This document shows, in pieces, positions 36,113 through 47,633 of a stretch of 64,000 nucleotides of DNA. Origin of the DNA: Rosellinia necatrix. Taxonomy: Eukaryota > Ascomycota > Sordariomycetes > Xylariales > Xylariaceae. Both the position numbers and the translations under genes were made by a program. A model generated the notes under the pieces. That model did not search any database and was not told where the DNA came from. It was given only the letters and a program-made list of their open reading frames with translations. The first letter of the stretch is position 1; every line of letters begins with the position of its first letter. Where the stretch lies: the NCBI GenBank assembly GCA_021209875.1, contig JAGYVD010000002.1, positions 3,906,001 to 3,970,000 of the forward strand. The letters run 5' to 3'.

Positions 36113-39046
36113 TATGGTGGGTTGGTTGGGTGTGAATGAGATTATTATGAACTGAGGGGCAAGCCGATGGTCTCAGCTACGAGGCACGAAAGGAATGAAT
36201 GCGTCGCCTGGTGGCTGGGCACGTGGATCAGCCTCTTAAACAGCCCCAGATGATCGTCACACCAAACAGCACCAAGACTCAACAACACACAGCTTCGCCT
36301 GAAAACAGTAAGAGTGGGTAGAAGAGATGTTGTGGGCGCGCGTGTGTGGAGAGTGAGAGGAGAGGATAGAGGGGTAGTCGGTAGGGGGAAGGGGGAAGGG
36401 GGAAAGGGTGGGGGGAGAAAAGAGAAACCTAACTGTAGCCTCGAGCTTCTGTGATGTGATGGGAAGGAGAGGTCAACAACATGCGAGAAGGCTCGAGGCT
36501 TTGGCGGCTGAATTGACCAATCCCATCGCGTCGTGCCCGTTGGCCGGACAAAAGAGGTGGCTGGGCTAGGCTGTTTAGGTAGTGTACTTACACCACACCA
36601 CACTAGGGCACCACTTATTAGGACCCTTAGTCTCAGCTCCAAGTGCAGCCCAAACTGGCTTACATAACCGAGTTGTAATCTGCCGAAAGAGGTAATACCC
36701 ATATACCTACCCTAGGTATTATTGTTATCTGAGTGCCGCAAATCAAGTGCCGCATGTTGCTGTTATACTTTGGCAAAGTACATGTACCTAATCACCCGAC
36801 GGCCTTGATTTTTGAAAGCGCATCTTAGGGGCTGCGATGGGAATGTCACAAGTCTTGAGATTAGATAGTGGCTAGCCAGCATAGCAAGCATCACCAGGAC
36901 CAGCACAGCCCTGGCGGCCGCCTCGTCAGATTATAATTAGCGCTGCCGCGGTGAGGGGCAGAGGCGTGTACTATATCTCGGGAACCGGGTCGCACGTGGG
37001 AATAGACTTGCCAGGTATATACATAGCCGTTGAGGCGGGAGCCCTCGGGCTTATGGTAGCAAGCGGGAATGAGATACTCCCCGCTGGCCGCCGCCGTATC
37101 TACTCGTACTTGTCTGGGCTCTACAATACATAGCGACGAGTAACTACCTGTATGCAACCATCGGTTACTAGTTAGTTAGTGGCGGACTTAGGTAAATTAT
37201 AATTTGATTTACAGGGGTATCGAATAACCCACACCAACGTCATCATAGCACCCTTCCTAGGCAATGCACTCACTCAGAGTCCCATATGAAATAAAACGCT
37301 CAGTTTTTTTGGGGAGGGGAGGGCTATACTGACGGCTACACTGGGGCCTACACTGCCCACTCAGTATCTCAGATCCGCGGAAGGTGGCCGTATTTTTCGT
37401 AGCCGTATTTTTTTCGTATTTGAGGCGTTTTTTTCGTTTCATACTCGCTAAATTTTGAAACAGAAACTCGTCTCAACGTGGTTAGTCAGAAGGTATCCGG
37501 GGCATATACTTGCTATGGATATCATACTCCGAGTAAAAAAGGTCCAAGCAATGCATAAAATTAAACCATGTTCACCGCATAATTAGTGCACTTACATAGA
37601 GGATTGTTAGTGAGTACAAACCATACTAGCTAATACATAACAATACTCCGTACACTTCATAACTAGATGTCATCACGGGGATATCGCTATGAGAAAGTGC
37701 CGATAAAAGTCCAACCTCAAAAAAAAAAAAAGGCTCATGCTTCTAGCCAGCAATCGAGAGCGGTCTAACTGACTTAAAAGAACAGTTTCACTTGATTACG
37801 CCGAGACTAAGCCTGAACGGAAACTCTTCTCACAATTGCCTCAGGCTCTTTGACCACAAGTAGCTACCTAGGTACTATACTACTTGTCGCGTGCGCCTCT
37901 CATACACTCCTCCCGGGGTGTATTAATACCATTTGCATCGGTATGAGGTAAGTTGCGGGAAGATGTCGGTCAGTACCTAATTGAATATCTGGTAGATAGG
38001 CACCCCAACCGGTTAGGTTGGAGTATTTACTCATGTCGGTCGCGTATTCAACAACGGTGTCGAACATTGGTTGCTGTTTCGTTACATTTAGTTAGCGTCT
38101 TTAGGTAGGTTGGGTCGGTAGGTACCTACCTGTTAGGTTGTGGTGGTTACGGTCGTGTGATGAATTATGCACGAGGTGTCGGATCATCTCTCTAACCCCC
38201 GACCTCCGTCCTCTCTTGAGAATAGATCCTCTTTTCACACACGGCATTTTCTTGGCGATACTCTTGGCTACTATATAGTGTAGTGCAGTAGGAAATGAAC
38301 CAATCCCCATTTTCGGACAATCGGCAACCTGTACCCAACCCATATTCGGCGCATCTTCACAGGTACACTACATGGCCATAGTTATGGGAGACTGAGGTAC
38401 ATCCTGGCCGTGCCGCATTATTATGGGTGTCTTGCGTACCTGGACACAGTCCAGAATGACAGGTCGGTATGCCGCTCCTTCATCCCCTGTGGACTTAGGT
38501 TAGTGTGCTGTAGTCTGTAGTCAACAAGGCAGGCAGGTACCGGAGTAGGTAGGTAGGAAGAGAATGCCGTATGGTAGTGCATAACTGCTGGGTACGGTAG
38601 GTACCTAGACATAAGACACTTATTTAGTGCATGTACTTCCAATCCTCAGAATTTGCAGCCTCTTCGCCTAACGTACCTACAGCGGCCCATATGACTCTCT
38701 CTCCCTTGGCATTTAGCGAAAGGGCCAGCGTCTCTTGTTTGTCTGCATAGCAGCCCTCCTATCAGCCGTCTCCACCACGCAATGCAACCCCTTCTTTATT
38801 CGATTTTTGTATCTCTCACTCTCTTCCACTCTCGCCCGTCGTTGTCGCGTGCTTCTCTCCTTTAGATATCAACATCCGGGGCGCTGCTCACATTCCCACC
38901 CGTCCCGTTCCGCCACTCCCGCTGCCACTAGGCACCATCAGGCCCCATTACCGCCTTTCTTGTAGTGCCCTCCTTGCGGTGCCTTTCTTGTAATTGCGAG
39001 TGCATCATCGTAGGCGCCGCCGCGGACGAACGGACGACCATCGACA
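36113..39046. other. Bidirectional intergenic region, 2.9 kb
   Basis: This lies between the divergent BTB and PAP2 genes. A 185-residue minus-strand open frame at 36145-36702 is only the CT-rich leader of the BTB gene read through. TAGG motifs occur at 37865-37874, 38104-38130 and 38540-38610. A T-rich patch with TTTTTTCG units lies at 37390-37440. The last 300 bases are CT-rich, like a fungal leader. Confidence 0.5.
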
Positions 39047-40475
39047 ATGGATGCCGAAAATGAGGGCCCGTCATGGCGAGATAGGGCCGAGTGGAAGCAG
39101 CAAGTCTGGAGCCGGTGGATGGAGCCGTTGGTGAGTTGGGCCCCGTCTCCTCGCGCCTACGCAAGCGCGGCCGTGGGCTGACCGAAGCATCTCCAGGTGA
39201 TCGTGATCGTGCTCTTGACAGCCATGTACGTGACAAGACGGAAGAACTACTCTGTCTTCGGCAGAGCATCGGACGACAGTGCACGATCGCTGCTCAGTCC
39301 AGAGTCCCAAAGGTCGTCGGACAGCGACTGGGAGCGGCCTGAGGATCTGGCCTCCCTCCACCCTCCCAAGACCCGTCGGATATTCGGCCGATGGACCATT
39401 CGCACTCCCAACTCGAGCCGGTTTGCGCGGCACTTGCACTCAAGGATCCTGCAGAAGTTCCCCTTCCTGGTCGAGATGTTTTACTGGGCCATTGCACTAG
39501 TTGTCTATCGCGGGACGATATTGATCACAAGTCACTGGTACGGCGGCAGCCAGGGTCTCTGGGATATTGCCCAGGGGCACGGCACGTCGATTCTCGAGTT
39601 CGAAGCACGGATCACGGGCATGGGAGATGTCACGAGCAATGCGCGATGGGTGGAATGGAGAGTGCAACAATGGTTTCTGGCCGGCGCCGAGATGGATGAC
39701 TGGAGGGGGACCGCTCTCGCCTTCTTGAACCGAGCATACGCGCTCATCCACATTCCCGGAACAGCGGCGTAAGACTGACCAACTCCTTTCTCGTCTCGAG
39801 AACAAAGGGTAAAGGGTAAAGGGTAAACAGAGGTGCTAATTGCTTTTCAGCTTCATTGCCTATTACTACGCCACCGCACCAACTCATCGGCGATTCTGCA
39901 TTGCGCGGCGCACCTTGTCATTGTCGAATTTCGTCGCCTTTTTCGTCTTCACCTTGTATCCATGCATGCCTCCACGTCTGCTGCCCAAGGAGTACGGCTT
40001 CGTCGACACGGTGGAGGCCGAGGACGCAAGCAGCGTCTGGATGAAGGGGGATTACGTCAACGCACTCGCCGCCATGCCGAGCATGCATTTTGGATATGCC
40101 TTTGGGATCGGCTGTACGTTGGTCTACGAGAGCGGGTTCTTGCGCCACCTACACCCCCTCGGCGACGAGGCCAACGATGACCTCGAATCGAACGGAATTC
40201 TCAAGCAAGAGAACGGGGATGTGCCGCGCTCGGTGCTCTCTCGTGCCGTCCTGCTGTTCTTGGGGGTCTTTTATCCCGCGTTGATTCTGCTCGCCATCAT
40301 CGCCACGGCCAACCATTACGTGCTCGACGCATTCGCCGGAGCGCTCGTGGTGGGGTTCGCGTTCTGCTGCAATCGGTTCTTGCTGAACTTCCTCGTATTG
40401 GAAGATTGGCTGCTATGGGCCTGGCGGATGGAAAAACCCGTGCCCACAACAGGATATGCTGCGCGTTCCAAATAA
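39047..40475 (+). CDS. PAP2-superfamily integral membrane protein (Aur1/inositolphosphotransferase-like)
   Basis: Three exons, 39047-39130, 39197-39768 and 39851-40475, give 426 aa. After a short cytosolic N-terminus comes a helix (VIVIVLLTAMYV) at about residues 29-40, a polar loop of about 80 aa, and several helices (FYWAIALVVYRGTILI; FVAFFVFTLYPCMPPRL; LLFLGVFYPALILLAIIA; AFAGALVVGFAFCCNRFLL). The PAP2 signatures are AAMPSMHFGYAFG (S-x-H type) and ANHYVLDAFAGALV (catalytic H with the aspartate of H-x3-D). This family includes inositol phosphorylceramide synthase-type phosphotransferases and lipid phosphatases; the substrate is not resolved. Intron 2 holds three AAAGGGT repeats (39804-39824). 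Confidence 0.85.
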
Positions 40476-40909
40476 GTGGAAAGAGTGCCATCCCGAGGGA
40501 GCCAGCCCCGCATCAATACCTGAGAATGTATTGATGATAATGAGTACAAGTACATAATGTGAATTACTACTAATATAATTACCCCCTTATTTTCCCACCA
40601 ATCCGTGTCCTCACCCCCTGGCCTTGTCGTCCCCAGCCCTGTCCTGAGTAAAACATCTAACACCGAGAAGCCATCACACCCAAGATTCTCAAGCCCACCA
40701 AAAAATTCCACGTATCTTTTGTCATTCTATGCGAACGTGCGGTTCGGCAAGTATATATATGTCTAAACCTCGGTTCTCTCTCTCCTTCTGGGGGCAAGCT
40801 TTGTGGTCGCTCTATCGCATCCCATAGCCCCGGCAAAGCCTGTGCAGCTGCAACTGTGCCTACGGAGCAAGTATATAGAGGATTACTTGAAGGGGCCACG
40901 CTTTTCACG
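40476..40909. other. Promoter region of the polygalacturonase gene
   Basis: About 430 bases between tandem genes. A TATA-like AAGTATATATATG is present at about 40750-40762, some 150 bases before the start codon. No repeat or small gene is seen. Confidence 0.4.
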
Positions 40910-41536
40910 ATGCGTTACTGTTCCACGAGAACTACGGCGGTGGCGGCTACCCTCGCTCTCCTTCTCGGAGCGAGTGGCGTCGTGGGGACGCCTGCGCCTC
41001 CCGCGGTGACGCCGGCGGCGCGCCTCGAGAACGCCGTGGCGCCCCGGGCGGGCGCATGCACGTTCAGCGGATCGCTGGGGTACTCGTCGGCCAGCGTCAG
41101 CAAGGGGTCGTGCTCGACGATCGTGCTGTCGTCGCTGCAGGTGCCGGGGGGCGAGACGCTGAACCTGGAGAAGCTGCAGGACGGGACAGAGGTGGTGTTC
41201 GAGGGGACGACGACGTTCGGGTACGCCGAGTGGGCGGGCTCGCTGTTCTCGGTCAGCGGGAACCGCATCACGGTGCGCGGGGCCGCCGGCAGCGTGCTCG
41301 ACGGCCAGGGCGCGCTGTACTGGGACGGCCAGGGCGGCGGCGGTGGCATCACTAAGCCCAAGTTCTTCAAGGCCAACCACCTCAACGACTCCACCCTCGA
41401 GGGCATCACCATCCGCAACGCCCCCAAGAACAGCTTCAGCCTCAACTACGTCTACAACCTCACCGTCAAGGACATCACCGTCGATGACCGGGACGGCGCT
41501 GCCTTGGGCAAGAACACGGATGCGTTTAATAGTGAG

Positions 41537-41589
<53 letters not shown>

Positions 41590-42276
41590 TGTGTGTGAGC
41601 GTGTGTCTTAACTCCGAAATATCCCCTTTCTCTCGCGCATCGCTAGGTTACCGCTTTTTTCATCCATTCTCTCATCGAAAATTATCAATGGGATCATACT
41701 CTAACCACCACGCCAACAGTCAACAACGCCGACGGGGTGACCATCACGGGGGCGAAGGTGTGGAACCAGGACGACTGCGTGGCGGTCAACAGCGGGAAGA
41801 ACATCTACTTCGGGTCGGGGTTCTGCTCGGGGGGGCACGGGCTCTCGATCGGATCGATCGGGGGGCAGACGGTGAACGAGGTAACGAACGTGACGTTCGC
41901 GGACAGCACGGTGCAGGCGTCGCAGCAGTCGGTGCGGATCAAGACGATCGCGGGCGCCAGCGGGACAGTGCGGGACATCATGTACCGCAACATCTGGCTG
42001 GACGCGGCCGGCGTCGACGCCGACTACTCGGACTACGGCGTTGTCGTCACCCAGTCGTACGGCGGCGACAAGGGCAGCCCCACCAACGGCGTCTCCGTCA
42101 CCGGTTTCGTCCTGCAGAACGTCACCGGCGCCGTCGGCGCCGAGGCCGCACGCGTCTACGTCGAGTGCGGCGTCGGCAGCTGCAGCGGCTGGTCCTGGTC
42201 CGGCGTCACCATCACCGGCGGCAAGGCCAGCTCCAGCTGCCAGAACGTCCCGGTCGGCGGCGGCGTCTCGTGCTGA
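40910..42276 (+). CDS. Secreted endopolygalacturonase (GH28)
   Basis: Two exons, 40910-41531 and 41720-42276, encode 392 aa. The protein hydrolyses alpha-1,4-galacturonan in plant pectin by inversion. Residues 1-26 form a signal peptide (TLALLLGASGVVG), followed by a short propeptide-like segment. GH28 catalytic elements are all present: NTD (202-204), QDDC (224-227), GHG (246-248) and RIK (280-282), on a right-handed beta-helix. The usual NTDGFD is NTDAFN here. Cysteines near the C-terminus (YVECGVGSC, SSSCQNV, SC) match the conserved disulfides. The 188-nt intron starts with GTGAGT and carries a CT/GT microsatellite. Codons are strongly GC3-rich. The ATG at 40910 is chosen because it gives a normal signal peptide. 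Confidence 0.95.
41541..41595. repeat. (CT)16(GT)11 microsatellite in the polygalacturonase intron
   Basis: A compound dinucleotide tract lies just downstream of the intron donor: about 16 CT units at 41541-41572, then about 11 GT units to 41595. Confidence 0.95.
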
Positions 42277-42984
42277 GGAGTCTTGATGGCGGATGTGTAT
42301 CCCTGACCTCAACGCTTCCTTCATTGCTGTGTTGGACTCGCTTGCTCATGGCGCGAAGGACCATCCATGTATGGTGCCAGATTGCAGAAGTCTCGCTATA
42401 GGATAAATGTAGATTTTTTATTTACCGTACGTTATTTCCCTTCTTGGCTTGAGAGAATGCACTCTAGAGCATCCTAGGGAGCATCTGCTCGCTTCATTAA
42501 TGTGTTGCTCTTAACCCTCCCGGGCACGCGTTTTTATTAGTACTTGCCCGTGATGTGTATATATCTGTAGGCTTGTTTCATCAGCCAGAAATCACGCGAA
42601 GGAAGTATTAAAATACACATAATGGTCATCTTTATGCAAAACAATATCGTAAAGTTCTGGATAATCCCATAGTCTGCCAGCTTCTGACATTTTGTTAGCT
42701 AATAAGCAAATATATAGTTTCTACCTAGGTAGGCTAGTCCTGAGGCACTGTAGCCATCACGCGCTTCTTAGTAACCACAAGAGCGTGTTTATCTAGCCAC
42801 CCCGGTGATATGTGTCATTGCCTGTTATCCTACGCTTGATGTAAGCCCTAGAAGTGGAACGCTAAGGCACCATAGGGTAGGACCATCTTGGTCGCATTCT
42901 ATTATATTCTTGTTGGCATAGACGCCGCTATATGTATCTCTATAGTGTAGTTACGATTGAGGAATAGTTAAGCTCATGAATCCT
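42277..42984. other. Intergenic between convergent genes
   Basis: About 700 bases, AT-rich, with TACCTAGGTA at 42722-42731. No gene is seen. Confidence 0.6.
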
Positions 42985-45366
42985 TTAGACAAGGTGGATG
43001 TATTGCCATCGCGGTCTGCCTTCCCTGATGGTCTCAGCAAGATACGAATCTCTCCGGACATCGTCTAGGTCATTGATACCTATTCGCCAGTACGTGTTGT
43101 GTTTCCCAGTAGGTTCTAACAAAATGATATGCAACCTGTAATATACCTCATTAGAAAGCAGAATACCGTTGTGCATTAGGGAATACGGGTGCCCCGAAAC
43201 TATAGCAAACGTCTCGACAGGCCGCTCCCGAGAGCGAGTTCCGTCAGGAGAGAAAATATCCTGTAGTTCAAGTCGAAATGACCACTTTTTCATCAGATCT
43301 GTCCGCATTCTCGTTCTCCTTTGTACATCCGGGCCGGTCTCGTTACTCCTCGGAGCTACAAGGATATGCTTATCTTGATCATATTTATCACATATTACAA
43401 GACGCGAATCGAATACTAGCGTTAACAGATGAAGCGTCGGTGGTGGTATCGACGTAAGTGCTGGTGCAATAGTCGGCTCTCCGCCTTCATCGTAGGGATT
43501 TAACCCGTGTGGTAGGAGTTCAACCCATGATCGATCCGTAACTAGGTCCTCTGGTAGTGGCAACCCTGCCAGATAAGCCATCCTATTGAGCTCCGTTGGC
43601 AATCCCATGATGTCGTAGTTCTGAAGTTGGGTGTAATGAAACCAGCCATATTCGTTGAAACCCCCTTGGATTCCACTTAATCCGATATTCAGTTGCCTAC
43701 CGGTGGAAGCCCAACTCCAGGATGGCACCGTTGTCTTTATAGTGGTGTTTGGAGAGTCCGAGAGCCAGATACTAAACATCTCTCTCCAAGTTAGGAGTGC
43801 CTCGAAGAAACGCAATGGGTGTCCATGCCTTAGAAATGCTTGTTCGGATGCTATATCCATCGGGCTCGTGACTGCTAGAACCACACCAGCAAAGGCGGCT
43901 ACTCTATCTTCCTCAAGGCTCAAATGTCGCCTGGAATACTCCCTCAATGCTCTTAGGAATCCCTTGACACTCAGTAAATCTTCTGTCTTGCCTATATTCT
44001 GACGAAACTTTACTTGCAGTATTGCCGCTTCGCTTATACCCCCTTCGCTGAACAGCCACCTATTAACAGAACCACGGTGGTTGACGATTGAGCGACGACC
44101 GGTTGATTCCCGAAAGGTATCTTCACCACAGGTGAAGAACATCTCGGATTTAAAAACGAAAAGCAAACGCCTTGAGAATACATATTCTTGAAACGTCCAA
44201 CCCCTCTCGTTCCAGGCGGCCCTGGATATTATGTGGTCGAGTTCATGACAAATGGGAAGAACAGCAACTGACGGTCCGATGATGAGTGGATTCTCGGCCA
44301 CCCTCGGTGTATGCTGGGTGCCAAGCAGCCCGCTCTGAGCATTCTCGCCACAGGCAGCGACGATAGTCAGACTGGCCGCAGCATATATGTCCTTCATATA
44401 TGGGATGAGGCTCGCCTTTTCGTCGCTACTTGCCTGGTCGATGCAGAGTCTATCGACCCACAGCCATTCATACCCGATAGATCTTGCGAGGACGAGAGAA
44501 TCCCGTATAGTAGGGGCATAGTTCTCTATTGGGCCGCCCTGAAGAGGCTGATTCTTTGCTTGGCCGGGATCTTGGCCCCAAACATATGACAGTGCAGCAA
44601 ATTCGGGTAGACAAGTCCGCGCCTCTACGAGCCCGGTGCAGGTGTTTATGACTCGGAAAATGTTTTTATCCAGGATGGTCTGCATCCGGGAGCGGACGGC
44701 ATCAGGCATGCCCAGGTGTTTGTGTTTAGCATCACAACCCTTGAGCCAGACTCTTATTAATTCGGGATTGGCCGTTGAAGGGATTGGCTGCCTTCTCTTT
44801 CCTGTCAGCTTGACCTCTTCAATATCCACTAGGTCAACCAGTACCTCCCCTTCGATTGGCTGGAACTCAACCCAAATTTGCTGTTTATGGATAATCTCCC
44901 CCGTTTTCTTAGCATTGGTAGACCGGTCAAACCTCGGCCGCAACGTGCAGTCGCATCGCATGTAGCCCAGCCATCTATCTTGATCTGTTGCATCGAGGCA
45001 GCAAAGTAGAAGTGCGCATAGCGAACAGTCCAGCCTTACTGCTCTCGCTTCCTCGGGGGAAAAGCCATTGATGTATACGGCATATCTTTCCTCTAACTCG
45101 TTGAGATCTTCGTTCTCGGGGTTCCGAGGAAGCTCGCGGATGTCAGGTGGTTTAGCCGTCAAGGGACGTAGATCAAGCTTGCGGTGACGGCACGCATGGC
45201 AGAGGGAGGGCACCCTGCTCTCCCAGTGTGGTGAGAACCAACGTTTCACCCTTTGCTTTCTGGTCTTAGGCACTGTTGCATTTTCTCCTCGTGGCCAGTC
45301 ATAGAGATTAATTTTTCTTCCTGCAACGTGTGATGAAGCTATCATGATGGAATTCGACAGATTCAA
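42985..45366 (-). CDS. HET-domain (heterokaryon incompatibility) protein, 793 aa
   Basis: A single-exon minus-strand gene. HET proteins mediate non-self recognition and programmed cell death on fusion of unlike hyphae. The N-terminal region carries cysteine pairs (SLCHACRHRKL near residue 55 and DCSLCALLLCC near residue 112), frequent ahead of HET domains. The HET core spans about residues 255-410 with its three conserved blocks: FAALSYVWGQD, GYEWLWVDRLCIDQ with the following YMKDIYAAASLTIVAACG, and RGWTFQEYVFSRRLL. The long C-terminal part (about 410-793) has the VPSWSWAS block often seen in this family and no recognisable NACHT, WD40 or ankyrin repeats. Length and single exon are normal. 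No partner gene for recognition lies beside it. Confidence 0.93.
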   Translation of the reverse strand: MNLSNSIMIASSHVAGRKINLYDWPRGENATVPKTRKQRVKRWFSPHWESRVPSLCHACRHRKLDLRPLTAKPPDIRELPRNPENEDLNELEERYAVYINGFSPEEARAVRLDCSLCALLLCCLDATDQDRWLGYMRCDCTLRPRFDRSTNAKKTGEIIHKQQIWVEFQPIEGEVLVDLVDIEEVKLTGKRRQPIPSTANPELIRVWLKGCDAKHKHLGMPDAVRSRMQTILDKNIFRVINTCTGLVEARTCLPEFAALSYVWGQDPGQAKNQPLQGGPIENYAPTIRDSLVLARSIGYEWLWVDRLCIDQASSDEKASLIPYMKDIYAAASLTIVAACGENAQSGLLGTQHTPRVAENPLIIGPSVAVLPICHELDHIISRAAWNERGWTFQEYVFSRRLLFVFKSEMFFTCGEDTFRESTGRRSIVNHRGSVNRWLFSEGGISEAAILQVKFRQNIGKTEDLLSVKGFLRALREYSRRHLSLEEDRVAAFAGVVLAVTSPMDIASEQAFLRHGHPLRFFEALLTWREMFSIWLSDSPNTTIKTTVPSWSWASTGRQLNIGLSGIQGGFNEYGWFHYTQLQNYDIMGLPTELNRMAYLAGLPLPEDLVTDRSWVELLPHGLNPYDEGGEPTIAPALTSIPPPTLHLLTLVFDSRLVICDKYDQDKHILVAPRSNETGPDVQRRTRMRTDLMKKWSFRLELQDIFSPDGTRSRERPVETFAIVSGHPYSLMHNGILLSNEVYYRLHIILLEPTGKHNTYWRIGINDLDDVRRDSYLAETIREGRPRWQYIHLV

Positions 45367-46516
45367 AAGGAATTGTAAACTATGAGTTTGAGGAGAGCGA
45401 CATGGAATCTAACATTGAGCATCATGCTCAGCCTTACTTAGTAGTCATACGGGTTATATGGCAGCGGACGGAACGATGAGCGCGCATTTTATGTAGGGTT
45501 GCAGCCTCTTCTCCTACATACCAGTCTGAATTAAGTATCATATGGGTTTATGCATTGCTATTTTCCCAACCCTGCGCTAGCTATGCCAGATTAGAACAGT
45601 TATGAGCCCCTGGCCCGCGGCCATGCACGACCGACATTAGGCGTATGTATCTCTATACACCGCTACAAGAGGGATTCGACCCATCTTGCCTTGATACCAT
45701 ATGCACAGAGCTGCAATATCGAATAATTATGGTATCCCATAATAAAGGGCCCACGACTAAAGCGTGTGTCTTTGCATTTCTATACTCTCGATAAATGTTT
45801 AACATTCAAACGATCAAATAGCTGAAATCCTCTGTGTTAAACAAACTCATTTGCGGGTAGAGGTGGGGTTGACTGTTCTTCGAAACGAGGCTTGTCGGCA
45901 GGATTACTACCAGCCCCGGGAAAATGCCATTTGAGGCGTCTCCTTTAGCGTGAACCGGGCAAGCCGAGACGATGGGTTCGTTAAACGCTAAAGCTACACT
46001 TACTAAATAGCTACAGAAGTCTCAAGTCGAAAACTGCACTATTATACGCAATAAGGCAGTGGCCATGAGGACGGCGTAGAAGAATTTAGGTGAGCTAGTT
46101 AACTCATCGGTTTTACTATTTGTTTGTATAACTAACCGTCACAACATTACCACTAAATTATTTCTGTTACACGCATTTGAGTGATAGACAAGTATAAGCT
46201 ACCCACAGTCTGCCAGCACGCATACCAAAGCTCTATGCTTTCTGGCACAATGGCACACTATATAGGTATTTTGTGTAGACTATCGATTTTTAGTCTAGTT
46301 CATTTCTCATGATATCCCATTTGTGTAAGTACGAGCTCGCCAACCTATGGATCTCTTCCTCCTCCCCCCCTGTCTATGCTATATGCAGAACGCTCTAGGC
46401 AACAGGAAGGGTGTCCAGTAAGTATATTAGGTACTCGCAGGTCTCAAAGCTGTATCCAAACTTCATAAATAACGCCAACTTAACCAATCCAACTATGCAA
46501 CTTGTGGTGCCTTTTT
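45367..46516. other. Intergenic, no gene seen
   Basis: About 1.15 kb of AT-rich DNA between the HET gene's promoter and the 3' end of the Smr gene. Nothing coding is supported. Confidence 0.5.
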
Positions 46517-47633
46517 CTACATGACAGTACAACAGATCTTCTTGAAAAGGGCTGTAAGAAGCGTCTCCATTTCGTCGGACTGCTGTTCGCCTTGGTTCTG
46601 CCCGCCGTGGTGCTGTTGCTGGCCGGGATAGTGTTGCTGCTGATCGCCGTAATCTTGGTGCGGATGGTGCTGGTGCCCGCCGTATTGTGGCGGTGAGGGG
46701 GGCATTTCTGTGACGTCGTCGCCTTGCAGATTGACGTAAATGCGTCCTGCGTTTTCCTCGGTCGCATACCGTAGCCCGAGATCCTGGCAGAGTTTTTCAA
46801 CGGCTGGTTTGAGTTTCTGTACGTGGTCGACACTGTGGTTCCCTTTCCCAACAATCCTGTGGTCATCAACGGCGCTTGTTAGCCGGGCGTTCCTTGTGTG
46901 TATATGCCTGCTCTTTTGCTCGGAGATTCTCGGGCCCCTACACGTGAAGATGGACTCTGCCCTTTCTCTGGTCGTCTCGAATCCGGTTCGCGAGTAGTTC
47001 TTCGGCCTCCGAAACATACTGGCCGTGGAGGTCGATAGAGTCAGGGCCGGCGGAAGCATTGTTTGTTTCGAAAGCAAGCTTGCTCGCCTGCTTGAACCAG
47101 GCGTCTGCCTCAGAACCGTGTCGCTTCCCCTCGTTGCTCAGTTGCTTGGCCGTGGCGCCGTCACCGCGTTCGTATGCCTCGTGTGCCTGCCCTTCGTCAA
47201 TGGGGTTCGTCAACGTACGACGTTTAGGATGCGCGGCTTCCGAGAAGATTCAGGGGCCGGGGCCGGTGTGAAATTCGAGGCTCAGTTGTACGGGGCGAAT
47301 GTAAAGTAGGCAACCATACACGTTTCATGCAATTTTGTCGCAATTGGACTTCCGCCCGGCCCTTTTCGCGTAGGGCTTCATACTCGGTGGCGGTATGGGA
47401 GGCAACATCGTGGTTGAAGGCTGTGGCATATCAATTGAGGTAAGTGACTGGCCTGTAGAGTTTCTTGCATGCTACCTATGCCTATGGTACAGGTAGAGTT
47501 GATTGATCCTGGTAGGCTAGCAATTGTGTGTGTAGGGGGAGGTACTATAGGAAACTATGTTCGCCGTACCTCTCGCACCTATGCTCTGGAAACTTCTCTC
47601 GTGGTAATGGCCAAGCTCAATTTCAGCAGACAT
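46517..47633 (-). CDS. DUF1771/Smr domain protein
   Basis: The last three exons are well supported: 47420-47320, 47186-46942 and 46856-46517. Splicing yields NHDVASHTATEYEALREKGR, then NCMKRAHEAYERGDGATAKQ, the DUF1771 helical motif, then SIDLHGQYVSEAEELL and the core VIVGKGNHS of the Smr (MutS-related) domain. The Smr domain is a nucleic-acid-binding or endonuclease-like fold; the fungal members act in RNA or DNA surveillance, exact role unknown. A first exon at 47633-47579 (MSAEIELGHYHERS) joins in phase and would give 246 aa, but its intron is 158 nt with a GTGCGA donor, so the 5' end is tentative. The C-terminus is a Q/H/G-rich linker (about residues 185-225) and ends in ALFKKICCTVM. Confidence 0.8.

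Noticed and set aside
36145..36702. 185-residue minus-strand open frame upstream of the BTB gene
   Set aside because: It is rich in S, P, L and T from a CT-rich leader, has no domain, and lies directly upstream of the BTB start.
39804..39824. AAAGGGT repeats as telomere-like sequence
   Set aside because: Only three copies, inside an intron, and not a permutation of the fungal TTAGGG unit.
45660..45690. GGATTCGACC-like stretch as a tRNA T-arm
   Set aside because: The loop lacks the TTC core and no acceptor or anticodon stem could be folded around it; no convincing tRNA was found in the window.
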